Position numbers and translations under genes: made by a program
Assembly (NCBI GenBank): GCA_015709675.1
Contig: CP054182.1
Span: 2,769,448-2,833,447 of the forward strand
Reading direction: 5' to 3'
DNA from: Ignavibacteriales bacterium
GTDB taxonomy: Bacteria > Bacteroidota > Ignavibacteria > Ignavibacteriales > Ignavibacteriaceae
Length of the DNA: 64,000 bases
The notes under the pieces: generated by a model
What the model was told of the DNA's origin: nothing
The model's input: the letters and a program-made list of their open reading frames with translations, nothing else
Database searches by the model: none
Part shown: in pieces, positions 37,617 through 45,913 of the stretch
How the letters are laid out: each line of letters starts with the position of its first letter
How positions within the stretch are numbered: the first letter of the stretch is position 1

Positions 37617-38243
37617 TTGATCCATATTCTCGTTGATGCATTTCTTTATCTCCTGAAAAGTAAATCCCCTTGAGAGCAAATACCTGGTCACCCGGATAAT
37701 CATGTCCTTTTGTTCGAGGTTTTTTTTACCCAGCTGTTTCCATTTTTTCCTGAACTCCTCGGTTAGTCCTTCCTGATATTCCTCAGCTAATTCGTCCTGA
37801 GTCCGTTCAAGATTTTCTTTTGAGATTTCACGGCTTATACCCTTCTCAAACAATTTGGCTTTAATTTTATTAACGCCTGAGTGTTTCCGTACCAGAGATT
37901 CAGTATAATGCTCAGCAAATTGTGCATCGTCCAGCAAACCCTGCTCAGCAATGTTACGGAGCACCTCATCAATCAGATCATGCTCCCGGAATTTTGTCCG
38001 GAGTTTTCTTTTAAGTTCTGCCTGAGAATGCTGCCGCATATAAAGCAAAAAAATTGCTCTCTGTTTTATTTGCAGCCTCATTGCCTCAGTGGTAATTTGC
38101 CCTAACAGCTCTTCCGTAATCTGCTCCCCGACTCTGAGCTTATAGGAAAAAAAAATGTGAGGCTCCAGAAAGAACCTCACATCATCAATGGTTACCTTAT
38201 AAATTCCGCTTGAAACCAGCTGAACTTTAGATACATAAGGCAT
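37569..38243 (-). CDS. recX: RecA regulator RecX
   Basis: 224-aa regulatory protein that modulates RecA filaments. The three-helix RecX repeats are seen: YMRQHSQAELKRKLRTKF, then DDAQFAEHYTESLVRKHSGV, then the C-terminal FRKKWKQL and RYLLSRGFTFQEIKKCI. The N-terminal 60 residues add a small beta region. The start codon shares a base with the recA stop, the classic coupled recA-recX order. Confidence 0.92.
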   Translation of the reverse strand: MPYVSKVQLVSSGIYKVTIDDVRFFLEPHIFFSYKLRVGEQITEELLGQITTEAMRLQIKQRAIFLLYMRQHSQAELKRKLRTKFREHDLIDEVLRNIAEQGLLDDAQFAEHYTESLVRKHSGVNKIKAKLFEKGISREISKENLERTQDELAEEYQEGLTEEFRKKWKQLGKKNLEQKDMIIRVTRYLLSRGFTFQEIKKCINENMDQLSDESESLLEDDGQL

Positions 38244-39313
38244 TAATTTTTAGGCGTTTTTTCTTTCTTTGCAGGAGCTTTTTCCGGCTGTGGTAATTCA
38301 GATTCATCTATATCAACTTCTCCAACACCTAATCTTATTTTTACTTCAGCGGAAAGCTTTTTGAACATATCAGGAAATTCCAGGAGTTTCATCCTGAACT
38401 GCTCCCTGCCCTGGAAACGATCCTCTCCATACGTAAACCATGCTCCGCTTTTCTTGACCAGGCCAAAGTTTACAGCGAGATCCAGCACATCGCCTGATTT
38501 ACTAATACCTTCATTATAAAGTACGTCAAACTCCACTTCCTTAAATGGCGGAGCAACTTTGCTCTTTACAATTTTTACCTTGGTTCTGTTGCCAATTACA
38601 TCATTACCCTCTTTTATCTGGGCAACGCGTCTTATATCAAGCCGGACTGAGGCATAAAATTTGAGTGCATTACCTCCTGTAGTGGTTTCAGGATTACCGA
38701 ACATAATGCCTATTTTGCTTCTTAACTGATTGGTAAAAATCACTGAGGTCTTTGATTTGGAGATAGCACCAGTCAGTTTTCTTAATGCCTGAGACATCAG
38801 TCTCGCCTGCATAGCCATATGTGCATCACCCATTTCTCCCTCAATTTCACCTTTTGGTACAAGAGCAGCAACTGAGTCAATAACAATGACATCCAGTGCA
38901 TTACTGCGCACCAGTGTATCGGTTATTTCAAGAGCCTGTTCGCCGTAATCCGGCTGTGAAAGCAGCAGATTGGCTGTATCTACTCCAATCTTTTTGGCAT
39001 AATTGACATCCAAAGCATGCTCGGCATCAATAAATGCAGCTAAACCTCCGGTTTTTTGAGCTTCAGAGATAATATGAAGACAAAGAGTTGTCTTACCTGA
39101 AGATTCCGGACCGTAGATCTCCGTGATTCTGCCGCGGGGAATTCCGCCAATACCAAGAGCCCAATCCAGCGATAATGCTCCGGTTGGAATAAAATCCACC
39201 GGGGCTACCACACCGTCTCCCATTTTCATGATGGCGCCTTTGCCATGTGCTTTCTCTATTACACCGATGGTGTCTTCAAGAATCTTGATTTTTTGATCTC
39301 TTTCACTGCTCAT
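38243..39313 (-). CDS. recA: recombinase RecA
   Basis: 356 aa. Walker A is GPESSGKT (68-75); Walker B is in [12 protein letters not shown]; the DNA-binding L2 region contains [21 protein letters not shown] (cited as [17 protein letters not shown]). The tail after residue 330 is acidic then lysine-rich ([13 protein letters not shown]). RecA drives homologous recombination and the SOS response. No LexA box was recognised in the 27-bp gap upstream, and the gene appears to be transcribed from an operon promoter ahead of purC. Confidence 0.98.
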   Translation of the reverse strand: MSSERDQKIKILEDTIGVIEKAHGKGAIMKMGDGVVAPVDFIPTGALSLDWALGIGGIPRGRITEIYGPESSGKTTLCLHIISEAQKTGGLAAFIDAEHALDVNYAKKIGVDTANLLLSQPDYGEQALEITDTLVRSNALDVIVIDSVAALVPKGEIEGEMGDAHMAMQARLMSQALRKLTGAISKSKTSVIFTNQLRSKIGIMFGNPETTTGGNALKFYASVRLDIRRVAQIKEGNDVIGNRTKVKIVKSKVAPPFKEVEFDVLYNEGISKSGDVLDLAVNFGLVKKSGAWFTYGEDRFQGREQFRMKLLEFPDMFKKLSAEVKIRLGVGEVDIDESELPQPEKAPAKKEKTPKN

Positions 39314-39340
39314 TTTTCTTTACCTTTTTCTGTTGAAAAC

Positions 39341-39889
39341 TTACATAATTTCGAGGAGAGGGTGATACACCGACCCGGTTCTTAATAACTTACTTTCATA
39401 AAGCACAAAACTACGAATCCTGCTGCGTAAATTTCTAACATCTGATGATAGAAATTTATCCAGAAAACCATCCGGAAGCTTCCTCTTTGCCCGCATCAGA
39501 GTAATATGGGGTTTGAAATCGCCGCCAGTTTCCGGGAACCCTGCCGAATGCAATATTTTGTTAAGTGAATGAAAAAATTCAGATGGCTCAGGATTTAACC
39601 TTGCTTGAGCAAGTAAAACTATCCTGTCAGACTCTCTTCCAAAATATCCATATTTATCAACCTCAACTTCAAGTTCCGGCAGTCTGAGACCTTCTCTCAG
39701 CATTTCCGACAGGACTTTTAACCTGGAGGGTTCAGAATCACCAAAAAACTTTACTGTAATATGCAGTTTTCCGGCCTTTTCAATTCTTCCGGAATCAGGA
39801 TACTGCGAATGAACCTCCTCAAAACGCTGAAACAATTTTTGCTTAAAATCATTTTGCAGGTCAAATGCCAGGAATGATCTAATTTTCAA
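39341..39889 (-). CDS. thpR: RNA 2',3'-cyclic phosphodiesterase
   Basis: 182-aa 2H phosphoesterase (LigT family). The two catalytic HxT/S motifs are His43 in HITVKF and His127 in HITLMR. It hydrolyses 2',3'-cyclic phosphate ends of RNA. It overlaps cinA by 11 bp and precedes recA by 27 bp. The cinA-thpR-recA order recurs in many bacteria and hints at a nucleic-acid-repair link. Confidence 0.92.
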   Translation of the reverse strand: MKIRSFLAFDLQNDFKQKLFQRFEEVHSQYPDSGRIEKAGKLHITVKFFGDSEPSRLKVLSEMLREGLRLPELEVEVDKYGYFGRESDRIVLLAQARLNPEPSEFFHSLNKILHSAGFPETGGDFKPHITLMRAKRKLPDGFLDKFLSSDVRNLRSRIRSFVLYESKLLRTGSVYHPLLEIM

Positions 39890-41135
39890 AAGGTATACCC
39901 AGCAAATGTCTTCTCAGCAGCTCTAGTGCTGCCTGTATTACGCGATCTTTATTTAACAAACGGTTATCTCCCATCAAATAGTGCCTGGCATATGAACCTT
40001 CTTGCGAAGCAATTCCGATAAAGACAGTTCCCACTGGTTTTTCAGCTGATCCTCCTGACGGCCCCATTATACCTGTTGCTGAAAGTCCGATATCCGAACC
40101 GCTAATTGCTTTTATTCCGATGGCCATTTCCAAAGCAACCTCTTCACTTACCGCTCCCTTTTCCATTATAAGATCTTCATTCACATTCAGAATTTCAACC
40201 TTTGCTGCATTACTATAGGAAACTACTCCTCTTTCAAAATAAGCACTTGAGCCGGCAACATTTGTTAGTTGATTCGCGATACCTCCTCCGGTGCAAGACT
40301 CTGCCACAGCGACAGTTTGTCCCCGCTCTTTAAGTAATCTCCCTACAACTTCAGCAAGAGACTCTTCACCTTTTCCGTAAATATATCTTCCGGCAACAGA
40401 ACGTATTTTTTGCTCAATTTCAATTAATGATTCCTGCGCTGCAGACTTATTCTCCGCCTTGACAGTTATACGTAATTTTACTCCAAACTGACTTGGTAAA
40501 AAAGCAAGTTTATTACCTTTAAGGAGTTCGTCCAGATTTCCCAGTTTCTGAAATAATACGGATTCAGGTATACCTGTCGTCAGCAGTGTGGACATAATTG
40601 TATAGCTTCCGGTATCTTGACGAAGACGAATTATCTCCGGGATAACATAATTCTGCATCATTGCCTTCATTTCTGACGGCACTCCGGGCATAAAAAAGAA
40701 TGTGCAATTCCCTTTCTTTAAGATATATCCCGGAGCAGTGCCCTGCAGGTTTCGCATAATAGTTGCAGATTCCGGAACCATTGCCTGATCTTCATTGAGC
40801 GGAGTAAGTACTCTGTTTAACCTTGCAAATCTTTCTGCTATATCCTGGTATACCCGTTCATCTTTAATGAGACTTGCAGAAAAATATTCAAGAATGCAGG
40901 ATCTGGTAATATCATCATGAGTTGGTCCCAATCCTCCGGTAACTATTACAGCATCAGCTTTTGCAGCACAGTAGTCAAATTCATTCAGAATTTCCGTTCT
41001 GTCATCCCCGATCACACTTGAGCGTACAATATCCGTCTGATTTTCGGTCAGCAGATTTCCAATATACGAAGCATTCGTGTTTATGGTCTGACCAATAAGC
41101 AGTTCATCCCCGATACTTAGAATAGCGGCTTTCAT
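39879..41135 (-). CDS. cinA: CinA family protein (nicotinamide-nucleotide amidase type)
   Basis: 418 aa with the two-domain CinA plan. The N-terminal molybdopterin-binding-like domain (about 1-170) has SIGDELLIGQTINTNASYIG and VIVTGGLGPTHDDITR. The C-terminal deamidase domain (about 260-415) has VAVAESCTGGGIANQLT and SSAYFERGVVSYSN. The family recycles pyridine nucleotides (NMN deamidase) and is linked to competence through co-transcription with recA. It starts 18 bp after pgsA. Confidence 0.93.
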   Translation of the reverse strand: MKAAILSIGDELLIGQTINTNASYIGNLLTENQTDIVRSSVIGDDRTEILNEFDYCAAKADAVIVTGGLGPTHDDITRSCILEYFSASLIKDERVYQDIAERFARLNRVLTPLNEDQAMVPESATIMRNLQGTAPGYILKKGNCTFFFMPGVPSEMKAMMQNYVIPEIIRLRQDTGSYTIMSTLLTTGIPESVLFQKLGNLDELLKGNKLAFLPSQFGVKLRITVKAENKSAAQESLIEIEQKIRSVAGRYIYGKGEESLAEVVGRLLKERGQTVAVAESCTGGGIANQLTNVAGSSAYFERGVVSYSNAAKVEILNVNEDLIMEKGAVSEEVALEMAIGIKAISGSDIGLSATGIMGPSGGSAEKPVGTVFIGIASQEGSYARHYLMGDNRLLNKDRVIQAALELLRRHLLGIPFEN

Positions 41136-41153
41136 TAATTTTTTCCAGTCATA

Positions 41154-41747
41154 TTATTTATCAGCCTTGAATAACTTTGAAAGAACTTTCTTTTCCTGCC
41201 AAAAGTAATCAGCACCGGAATGGAGAGTAATTGCCATAATAGCTAAAAGAAGAAAAGTGATCACGGTGTTGTCTAAAAGCATCTCAATAACACTCTTGTA
41301 TTCCGCAGTCCAGGTGGCATTGAGCAGTATATATAAAATAAGGACATAATACAGAAAAACCATTTGCAGAAGGGTTTTTAACTTAGCGTAAAAACTCGTA
41401 GGAAAGGTAAATCCCTTATATTCAGCAAAAGCTCTGAAGCCGGTAACAAGAAAATCCCGCAAAAGTATCAGATAAACTGGCCAGCCCAGTAGGACACCTT
41501 TATACACAAGACTCAGAAAAGCCCCCGCAGTGAGGATTTTATCAGCAATAGGATCCCAAAACTTGCCCCATGCAGATATATAATTGAATTTTCTCGCGAG
41601 CCAGCCGTCATACCAGTCTGTAAGAGCAGCAATAAGAAAGATTACCAGAGCAATTTCTCCTGAATACTCTCCCTCTGAAAAAAAATAGAAAACAAATACC
41701 GGAGTAAGAATAATTCGAAGAATAGTAAGCTGATTTGGCAGGGTCAT
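41154..41747 (-). CDS. pgsA: CDP-diacylglycerol--glycerol-3-phosphate 3-phosphatidyltransferase
   Basis: 197-aa membrane enzyme of phosphatidylglycerol synthesis. The CDP-alcohol phosphotransferase signature is complete: Asp44, Asp47-Gly48, Ala51-Arg52, Gly61, Asp65 and Asp69. About six helices are predicted. It is embedded in the purC-recX operon, 3 bp after the DUF971 gene. Confidence 0.92.
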   Translation of the reverse strand: MTLPNQLTILRIILTPVFVFYFFSEGEYSGEIALVIFLIAALTDWYDGWLARKFNYISAWGKFWDPIADKILTAGAFLSLVYKGVLLGWPVYLILLRDFLVTGFRAFAEYKGFTFPTSFYAKLKTLLQMVFLYYVLILYILLNATWTAEYKSVIEMLLDNTVITFLLLAIMAITLHSGADYFWQEKKVLSKLFKADK

Positions 41748-41750
41748 CTG

Positions 41751-42050
41751 TTATTCCAGATTCATTGAACGCAGATTACTGTATTCGTATATTCCTGTGC
41801 TGTGTCCATCCTGCCAGATGACGTTGAGTGCATACGATCCGACTGCTTTAAGCTCTTTAACCATAATCTGATCCCGCATGTAAAGAGGTATATATTTGGA
41901 AGACTGTCCTGCCTTTTCTGCGACACAGGTAGCACACGGACATTTTTTGCGGAGTTCCTGTAGTGGTATTCTGGATACCTGACTGTCATTCCACTCAATT
42001 ATCAGCTCTTTACCCCCTGAGAGGCGGATTTTAACGGGCTCAGCCTTCAA
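41751..42050 (-). CDS. DUF971 domain protein
   Basis: 99 aa of the DUF971 family, related to the N-terminal domain of gamma-butyrobetaine hydroxylase. Conserved elements are LIIEWNDSQVSRIPLQELR and CPCATCVAE (a possible metal-binding Cys pair), then the closing SYALNVIWQDGHSTGIY. In bacteria such proteins are often linked to Fe-S cluster handling, but the role is not settled. It overlaps the end of purC by 11 bp. Confidence 0.85.
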   Translation of the reverse strand: MKAEPVKIRLSGGKELIIEWNDSQVSRIPLQELRKKCPCATCVAEKAGQSSKYIPLYMRDQIMVKELKAVGSYALNVIWQDGHSTGIYEYSNLRSMNLE

Positions 42051-42942
42051 TGGAGTTTCCCGTAAGAAGTTTAAATGCTTCCTTATAGAGGTGTGATGTT
42101 TTCTGAATTACTTCCTCAGGTAAATCCGGTGCAGGCGGTTGTTTGTTAAAATTAATCGAGAGCAGAAAATCACGCACATATTGTTTATCAAAATTTGTCT
42201 GCATTTTACCCGGCTGATAGTCTTTTTCAAGCCAGAACCGAGACGAATCCGGTGTAAGAACTTCATCAATGAGGATAAGATCCCCGTTTTCATTATATCC
42301 AAATTCAAATTTTGTATCTGCTATTATTATCCCCCGGCTTAATGCATAGTCTGATGCTCTTTTGTATATTTCTAATGATTTTTTATTCAGCACATCAATC
42401 AGTTGAGTCCCGAATCGCTGCTCAGCTTCCCCAATACTGATATTTTCATCATGCTCGCCAATTTCAGCTTTTGTTGATGGAGTAAATATCGGGAATGGCA
42501 ATTTTGAAGATTCAATCAATCCTTCCGGAAGTGTATTTCCGCAAATCTCTCCTGTTTTTCTGTAATCATTCCAGCCGGTCCCGGCAAGATAACCTCTCAC
42601 TATACACTCCACAGGTACAACTTCTGCCTTTTGGACGAGCATTACCCTGCCCCGGTAATCATCTTTCTGATTCTGAGGGATATAATCAATCTCATCAACA
42701 TTTGCGGTAATCAAATGGTTTGGAATTATATCCTTTATCATGGAAAACCAGAAAACCGCCATTGTATTCAGAATCTTTCCCTTAAATGGGATGCCCTGAT
42801 TCATTACAACATCAAAAGCAGAAAGCCGGTCAGTGCTCACAATCAGATAATATTCACCTGCATGATACACATCCCGGACCTTTCCCCTGCGGTGCAGTTG
42901 GAGTCCCTCAATGCTGCTGTAGAGAATAATGGATTGTTTCAT
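42040..42942 (-). CDS. purC: phosphoribosylaminoimidazole-succinocarboxamide synthase
   Basis: 300-aa SAICAR synthase, step 8 of IMP synthesis. Motifs: RRGKVRDVYHAG (ATP-binding loop), STDRLSAFDVVM, ECIVRGYLAGTGW, and DTKFEFGYN with DEVLTPDSSRFW. It is of the longer, eukaryote-like type found in Bacteroidota. First gene of the purC-DUF971-pgsA-cinA-thpR-recA-recX operon. A TATATTTC element lies 20 bp upstream. Confidence 0.94.
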   Translation of the reverse strand: MKQSIILYSSIEGLQLHRRGKVRDVYHAGEYYLIVSTDRLSAFDVVMNQGIPFKGKILNTMAVFWFSMIKDIIPNHLITANVDEIDYIPQNQKDDYRGRVMLVQKAEVVPVECIVRGYLAGTGWNDYRKTGEICGNTLPEGLIESSKLPFPIFTPSTKAEIGEHDENISIGEAEQRFGTQLIDVLNKKSLEIYKRASDYALSRGIIIADTKFEFGYNENGDLILIDEVLTPDSSRFWLEKDYQPGKMQTNFDKQYVRDFLLSINFNKQPPAPDLPEEVIQKTSHLYKEAFKLLTGNSIEG

Positions 42943-42962
42943 AATTCAGAAATAATAAATAG

Positions 42963-42970
42963 GAAATATA
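42963..42970 (-). promoter_or_regulatory. possible -10 element of purC (TATATTTC)
   Basis: On the minus strand TATATTTC ends 20 bp before the purC ATG. No purine riboswitch fold is evident in the short leader. Weak call, based on likeness to the other TATATTT elements here. Confidence 0.25.
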
Positions 42971-43024
42971 AAAATTCACAAGGTGAGAAATGGCACCTCT
43001 GATGATCCTGAAATATTTTAAAAT

Positions 43025-43052
43025 AAAAAAGGCACCCGGTTAAGAGTGCCTT
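43025..43052 (-). terminator. intrinsic terminator of tRNA-Phe
   Basis: Read on the minus strand: AAGGCAC, a 10-base loop region, GTGCCTT, then TTTTATTTT. It begins 3 bp after the tRNA 3' end. Confidence 0.8.
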
Positions 43053-43055
43053 CTG

Positions 43056-43128
43056 TGGGCAGAGAGGGAATTGAACCCCCGACACAAGGATTTTCAGTCC
43101 TTTGCTCTACCGACTGAGCTACCTGCCC
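43056..43128 (-). tRNA. tRNA-Phe (GAA)
   Basis: A 73-nt cloverleaf on the minus strand. Acceptor GGGCAGG pairs with TCTGCCC (last pair G-T). The D arm GCTCAGTCGGTAGAGC, the anticodon stem AAGGA/TCCTT with loop CTGAAAA (anticodon GAA) and the T arm GGGGGTTCAATTCCCTC are regular. The 3' CCA is not encoded and must be added by CCA transferase. Confidence 0.97.
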
Positions 43129-43141
43129 TAAAAACAGACTC

Positions 43142-43173
43142 CAAATATAGTATTTACTTTAAAATAAGTCAAA
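43142..43173 (-). promoter_or_regulatory. tRNA-Phe promoter
   Basis: On the minus strand TTGACT (43167-43172), a 17-bp spacer and TATATT (43144-43149) give a near-canonical sigma-70 promoter. The same bases also fit the Bacteroidetes pattern TTTG-N20-TAnnTTTG (TATATTTG at 43142-43149). The -10 ends 13 bp before the mature 5' end. Confidence 0.6.
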
Positions 43174-43177
43174 TCAT

Positions 43178-43465
43178 TTAGCCAAGAATTTGAGTGTGGA
43201 GTGCAATTTCTTCCAAAACCGATGAAACTTTGAGACATGAAGCCATATCACCGTAGTAAACAATTGCTTTTCCCTTAAGATGGACTTCAAATGTGTACTT
43301 GCGTGCCTGCTGCACTGAACACTGGACGGCTTTTATAATTTGGTTAATCACCTCATCAAAAGTGTGCCAGTCGTCATTGAACAGAACCACCTTATACGGT
43401 AATTCAGTTTCTGTCAGTTCAGACTCAATTATTTCCGGTTCAGGAGTTTGTTGTGTATTGCCCAT
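43178..43465 (-). CDS. clpS: ATP-dependent Clp protease adaptor ClpS
   Basis: 95-aa N-degron adaptor that delivers substrates to ClpA/ClpC. The fold is complete: [19 protein letters not shown] (Asn-Asp of the binding pocket), then [21 protein letters not shown] and the last helix ending EEIALHTQI. The acidic N-terminal tail (about 1-20) is the flexible extension that enters the Clp pore. No clpA or clpP is adjacent. Confidence 0.93.
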   Translation of the reverse strand: MGNTQQTPEPEIIESELTETELPYKVVLFNDDWHTFDEVINQIIKAVQCSVQQARKYTFEVHLKGKAIVYYGDMASCLKVSSVLEEIALHTQILG

Positions 43466-43522
43466 AATTCTGCTTTTAACTGGTCGAAAAATAAGAACCC
43501 GCAGGGACTTTTCGTAAAAAAC

Positions 43523-43554
43523 CTGTCAAGTTTCTTTCTCCTGAGGTATATTTG
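43523..43554 (+). promoter_or_regulatory. putative etfBA promoter
   Basis: CTGTCA (43523-43528), an 18-bp spacer and TATATT (43547-43552, within TATATTTG 43547-43554) stand 35 bp before the etfB ATG. The -10 is identical to that of tRNA-Phe; the -35 is weaker. Confidence 0.4.
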
Positions 43555-43589
43555 TGCACTTAAATTATCTAGTTTTTAGCGGAGAATTA

Positions 43590-44336
43590 ATGAAAATCGC
43601 TGTTTGCGTTAACCATGTTCCGGATACTGCAACCAAAATAAAAGTTGGTCCGGATGGTAAAAAAATCGACACTAACGGTGTCACCTTTATTGTTAACCCT
43701 TATGATGAATACGCTATTGAGGAAGGTCTTAAATTAAAAGAGAAAACTTCCGGAACAGTGTATGTTATCGGACTGGGGGGAGAAGCACACAAAGAATCCC
43801 TCAAAAAGGCATTAGCGATGGGGGCAGATGAAGGAATCCTACTTAAAACAGACCAGGATTTTGATTCTGTGACAGTTGCCAGACTGCTTGCAGATGAGAT
43901 AAAAAGTCTTGGATGTGAAGTTGTATTCACCGGTAAGCAATCAATTGATTTTGACAATTCTGCCGCCGGACAGCTGATTTCCGAATTTTTAGGTTTTAAT
44001 TGTGTTAGCAACGTAGTTGCTTTGACTATTGATAATAATGCTATACAGGCTGAAAGAGAAGTCGAGGGCGGTAGAGAAGTTGTGAAAACCTCGATGCCGG
44101 CTGTTATTACGGCTCAGAAAGGTATTAATGAGCCCCGTTATGCTTCCTTAAAAGGTATCATGGCTGCAAAGAAGAAAGTAATTACAGAAAAAGCGGTTTC
44201 AAACAGCACTCCTAAGTCAACCTCTCTTGGATTGCGCCTTCCTGCACCAAAGAATCCAGGCAGAATTCTTGGTTCAGATGCTGCAGCAATCAAAGAGTTA
44301 GTCAAATTATTACGCGAAGAAGCGAAGGTTATATAG
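43590..44336 (+). CDS. etfB: electron transfer flavoprotein beta subunit
   Basis: 248 aa. The frame is open 12 codons further upstream, but the ATG at 43590 has GGAG 6 bp ahead and gives the usual start MKIAVCVNHVPDT. Other landmarks: GVTFIVNPYDEYAIEEGLKL, the AMP/FAD-binding FTGKQSIDFDN and the recognition-loop region near TSMPAVITAQKGINEPR. With EtfA it passes electrons from acyl-CoA dehydrogenases to the quinone pool. It ends 9 bp before etfA. Confidence 0.95.
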   Translation: MKIAVCVNHVPDTATKIKVGPDGKKIDTNGVTFIVNPYDEYAIEEGLKLKEKTSGTVYVIGLGGEAHKESLKKALAMGADEGILLKTDQDFDSVTVARLLADEIKSLGCEVVFTGKQSIDFDNSAAGQLISEFLGFNCVSNVVALTIDNNAIQAEREVEGGREVVKTSMPAVITAQKGINEPRYASLKGIMAAKKKVITEKAVSNSTPKSTSLGLRLPAPKNPGRILGSDAAAIKELVKLLREEAKVI

Positions 44337-44345
44337 GAGTCATCA

Positions 44346-45314
44346 ATGAAAAAAGCAATTGTATTTTTAGAAGTCAGAGAGTCTAAAATTAAAAAATCCT
44401 CAATTGAGGCATTATCTGCTGCACTTATGTTTAAAGGCAGTTATTTTAACGAAATTCATGCAGCCGTATTTTGTGATGTTAATCCCGATTTTAGCGTTCT
44501 TGACGGACTCTATCCGGATGCTATTCACCTGTTCAAGAGTCCTGAATTCAATAATTATACGCCTAAATCGTTTAAAAATGAACTGGCCGCACTCAAATCA
44601 GGAGCAGACGCAGCCGTTTATTTCTTCAGTAATACTGCCCAAGGTAAGGACCTGGCTCCCCGGCTTGCCGCCACTCTGTACTGCGGCCTCGCAATGGATC
44701 TGGTTGAAATGAAGCTTGACGGTGACAATTTTGTATTCACCAGACCAGTTTATGCCGGAAAAGCACTTGAAGATTTATCGATAAATACCTCAGATAAAGT
44801 AATAACACTTCGTCCAAATGTATTCCCGGTAAGACTTGGTTCGGGAAATTCAGAAGCCAAGGTAAGTGAGATTACAGTAAACAATCCTGATGTTTCCGTA
44901 AAAACAGTGGAAATCAAAAAAGCTGAGGGTAAACTGGATGTCTCCGAAGCGGGAATAATCGTTTCAGGCGGCCGTGGGCTTAAGGGTCCTGAAAACTTTC
45001 ATTTGATTGAATCCCTCGCTGAGGCCTTAGGCGGAGCGGTCGGAGCATCAAGAGCAGTCGTTGATGCCGGCTGGAGACCTCATAGAGAGCAGGTCGGTCA
45101 GACAGGAAAGACAGTCTCCCCTTCTTTGTATGTAGCAGTTGGAATTTCCGGTGCAATTCAGCATCTGGCCGGAATGTCAACTTCTAAGTATATCGTTGCT
45201 ATCAATAAGGATAAAGACGCTCCGATCTTCCAGGCGGCTGATTATGGTATCACCGGAGATGCTCTTGAACTTCTCCCAATTTTTACGGAAGAAGTAAATA
45301 AGCTTAAAGGATAG
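44346..45314 (+). CDS. etfA: electron transfer flavoprotein alpha subunit
   Basis: 322 aa. The C-terminal FAD domain carries VSGGRGLKGPENF, GGAVGASRAVVDAGW, GQTGKTVSPSLYVAVGISGA and NKDKDAPIFQAADYGI, all classical. AGGAG precedes the ATG. It pairs with etfB. No dehydrogenase or ETF-quinone oxidoreductase gene is nearby, so the electron donor is unknown. Confidence 0.95.
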   Translation: MKKAIVFLEVRESKIKKSSIEALSAALMFKGSYFNEIHAAVFCDVNPDFSVLDGLYPDAIHLFKSPEFNNYTPKSFKNELAALKSGADAAVYFFSNTAQGKDLAPRLAATLYCGLAMDLVEMKLDGDNFVFTRPVYAGKALEDLSINTSDKVITLRPNVFPVRLGSGNSEAKVSEITVNNPDVSVKTVEIKKAEGKLDVSEAGIIVSGGRGLKGPENFHLIESLAEALGGAVGASRAVVDAGWRPHREQVGQTGKTVSPSLYVAVGISGAIQHLAGMSTSKYIVAINKDKDAPIFQAADYGITGDALELLPIFTEEVNKLKG

Positions 45315-45316
45315 TT

Positions 45317-45913
45317 TTGAGTAAGATCGAATGTGAAATTCTGGCGCTCTCTTCCAACCCCACATCAAGCGGCGCTTATGCATTAGTTCTGAAGGAAGTC
45401 TTCGGTAACAGAAGACTTCCTATTATTATCGGTCACTTTGAAGCACAGGCCATTGCGCTTGAACTTGAAGGTATCCATCCTCCCCGGCCTCTTACCCACG
45501 ATCTCATTAAGAATCTGATTGAGAATCTTGGAGGTACAGTAATGGAGGTTGAAATAAGTGAGTTAAGAGACAATACTTTTTACTCAAAGATAATACTTGA
45601 AGTTTCTTCTCTGACTAATGAGGTGGATGCCAGACCAAGTGATGCGATCGCGATCGCTTTACGTACGGGTGCTCCTATATATGTAGCTGAGCAGGTTCTT
45701 GAAGCCGCAGGTTTTATTTCATCTTCTGAAACCGAAGATACCGGCGAATTTAATCCCGAAGCAATGGAGGAAAACGAGCCGGAAGTACCTAAGGGAAAAG
45801 AATCTAAACTGGCTGCGCTGCAATCTAAACTGAGAGAAGCACTTGAAACTGAAGATTATGAGCGGGCTGCAAAGATTAGAGATGAAATTCAGCGGTTGAC
45901 GAATAGCAACTGA
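45317..45913 (+). CDS. bifunctional nuclease-family (DUF151) protein with UVR motif
   Basis: 198 aa with a TTG start two bases after the etfA stop. Residues about 1-140 are the DUF151 fold (LPIIIGHFEAQAIALELEG, RPLTHDLIKNLI, DARPSDAIAIALRTGAPI). An acidic linker leads to a C-terminal UVR motif (about 160-195, KLREALETEDYERAAKIRDE), known from UvrB/UvrC and the ClpC partner McsA. DUF151 proteins have reported nuclease activity in some organisms; the role here is open. Its TGA and the stop of the convergent DUF2851 gene abut as TGATCA. Confidence 0.88.
   Translation: MSKIECEILALSSNPTSSGAYALVLKEVFGNRRLPIIIGHFEAQAIALELEGIHPPRPLTHDLIKNLIENLGGTVMEVEISELRDNTFYSKIILEVSSLTNEVDARPSDAIAIALRTGAPIYVAEQVLEAAGFISSSETEDTGEFNPEAMEENEPEVPKGKESKLAALQSKLREALETEDYERAAKIRDEIQRLTNSN

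Noticed and set aside
42943-43055. Purine riboswitch before purC
   Set aside because: The leader is too short and lacks the conserved junction of the purine aptamer.
43554-43589. Longer start for etfB
   Set aside because: It would begin within the proposed -10 element; the ATG at 43590 has GGAG and matches the family N-terminus.
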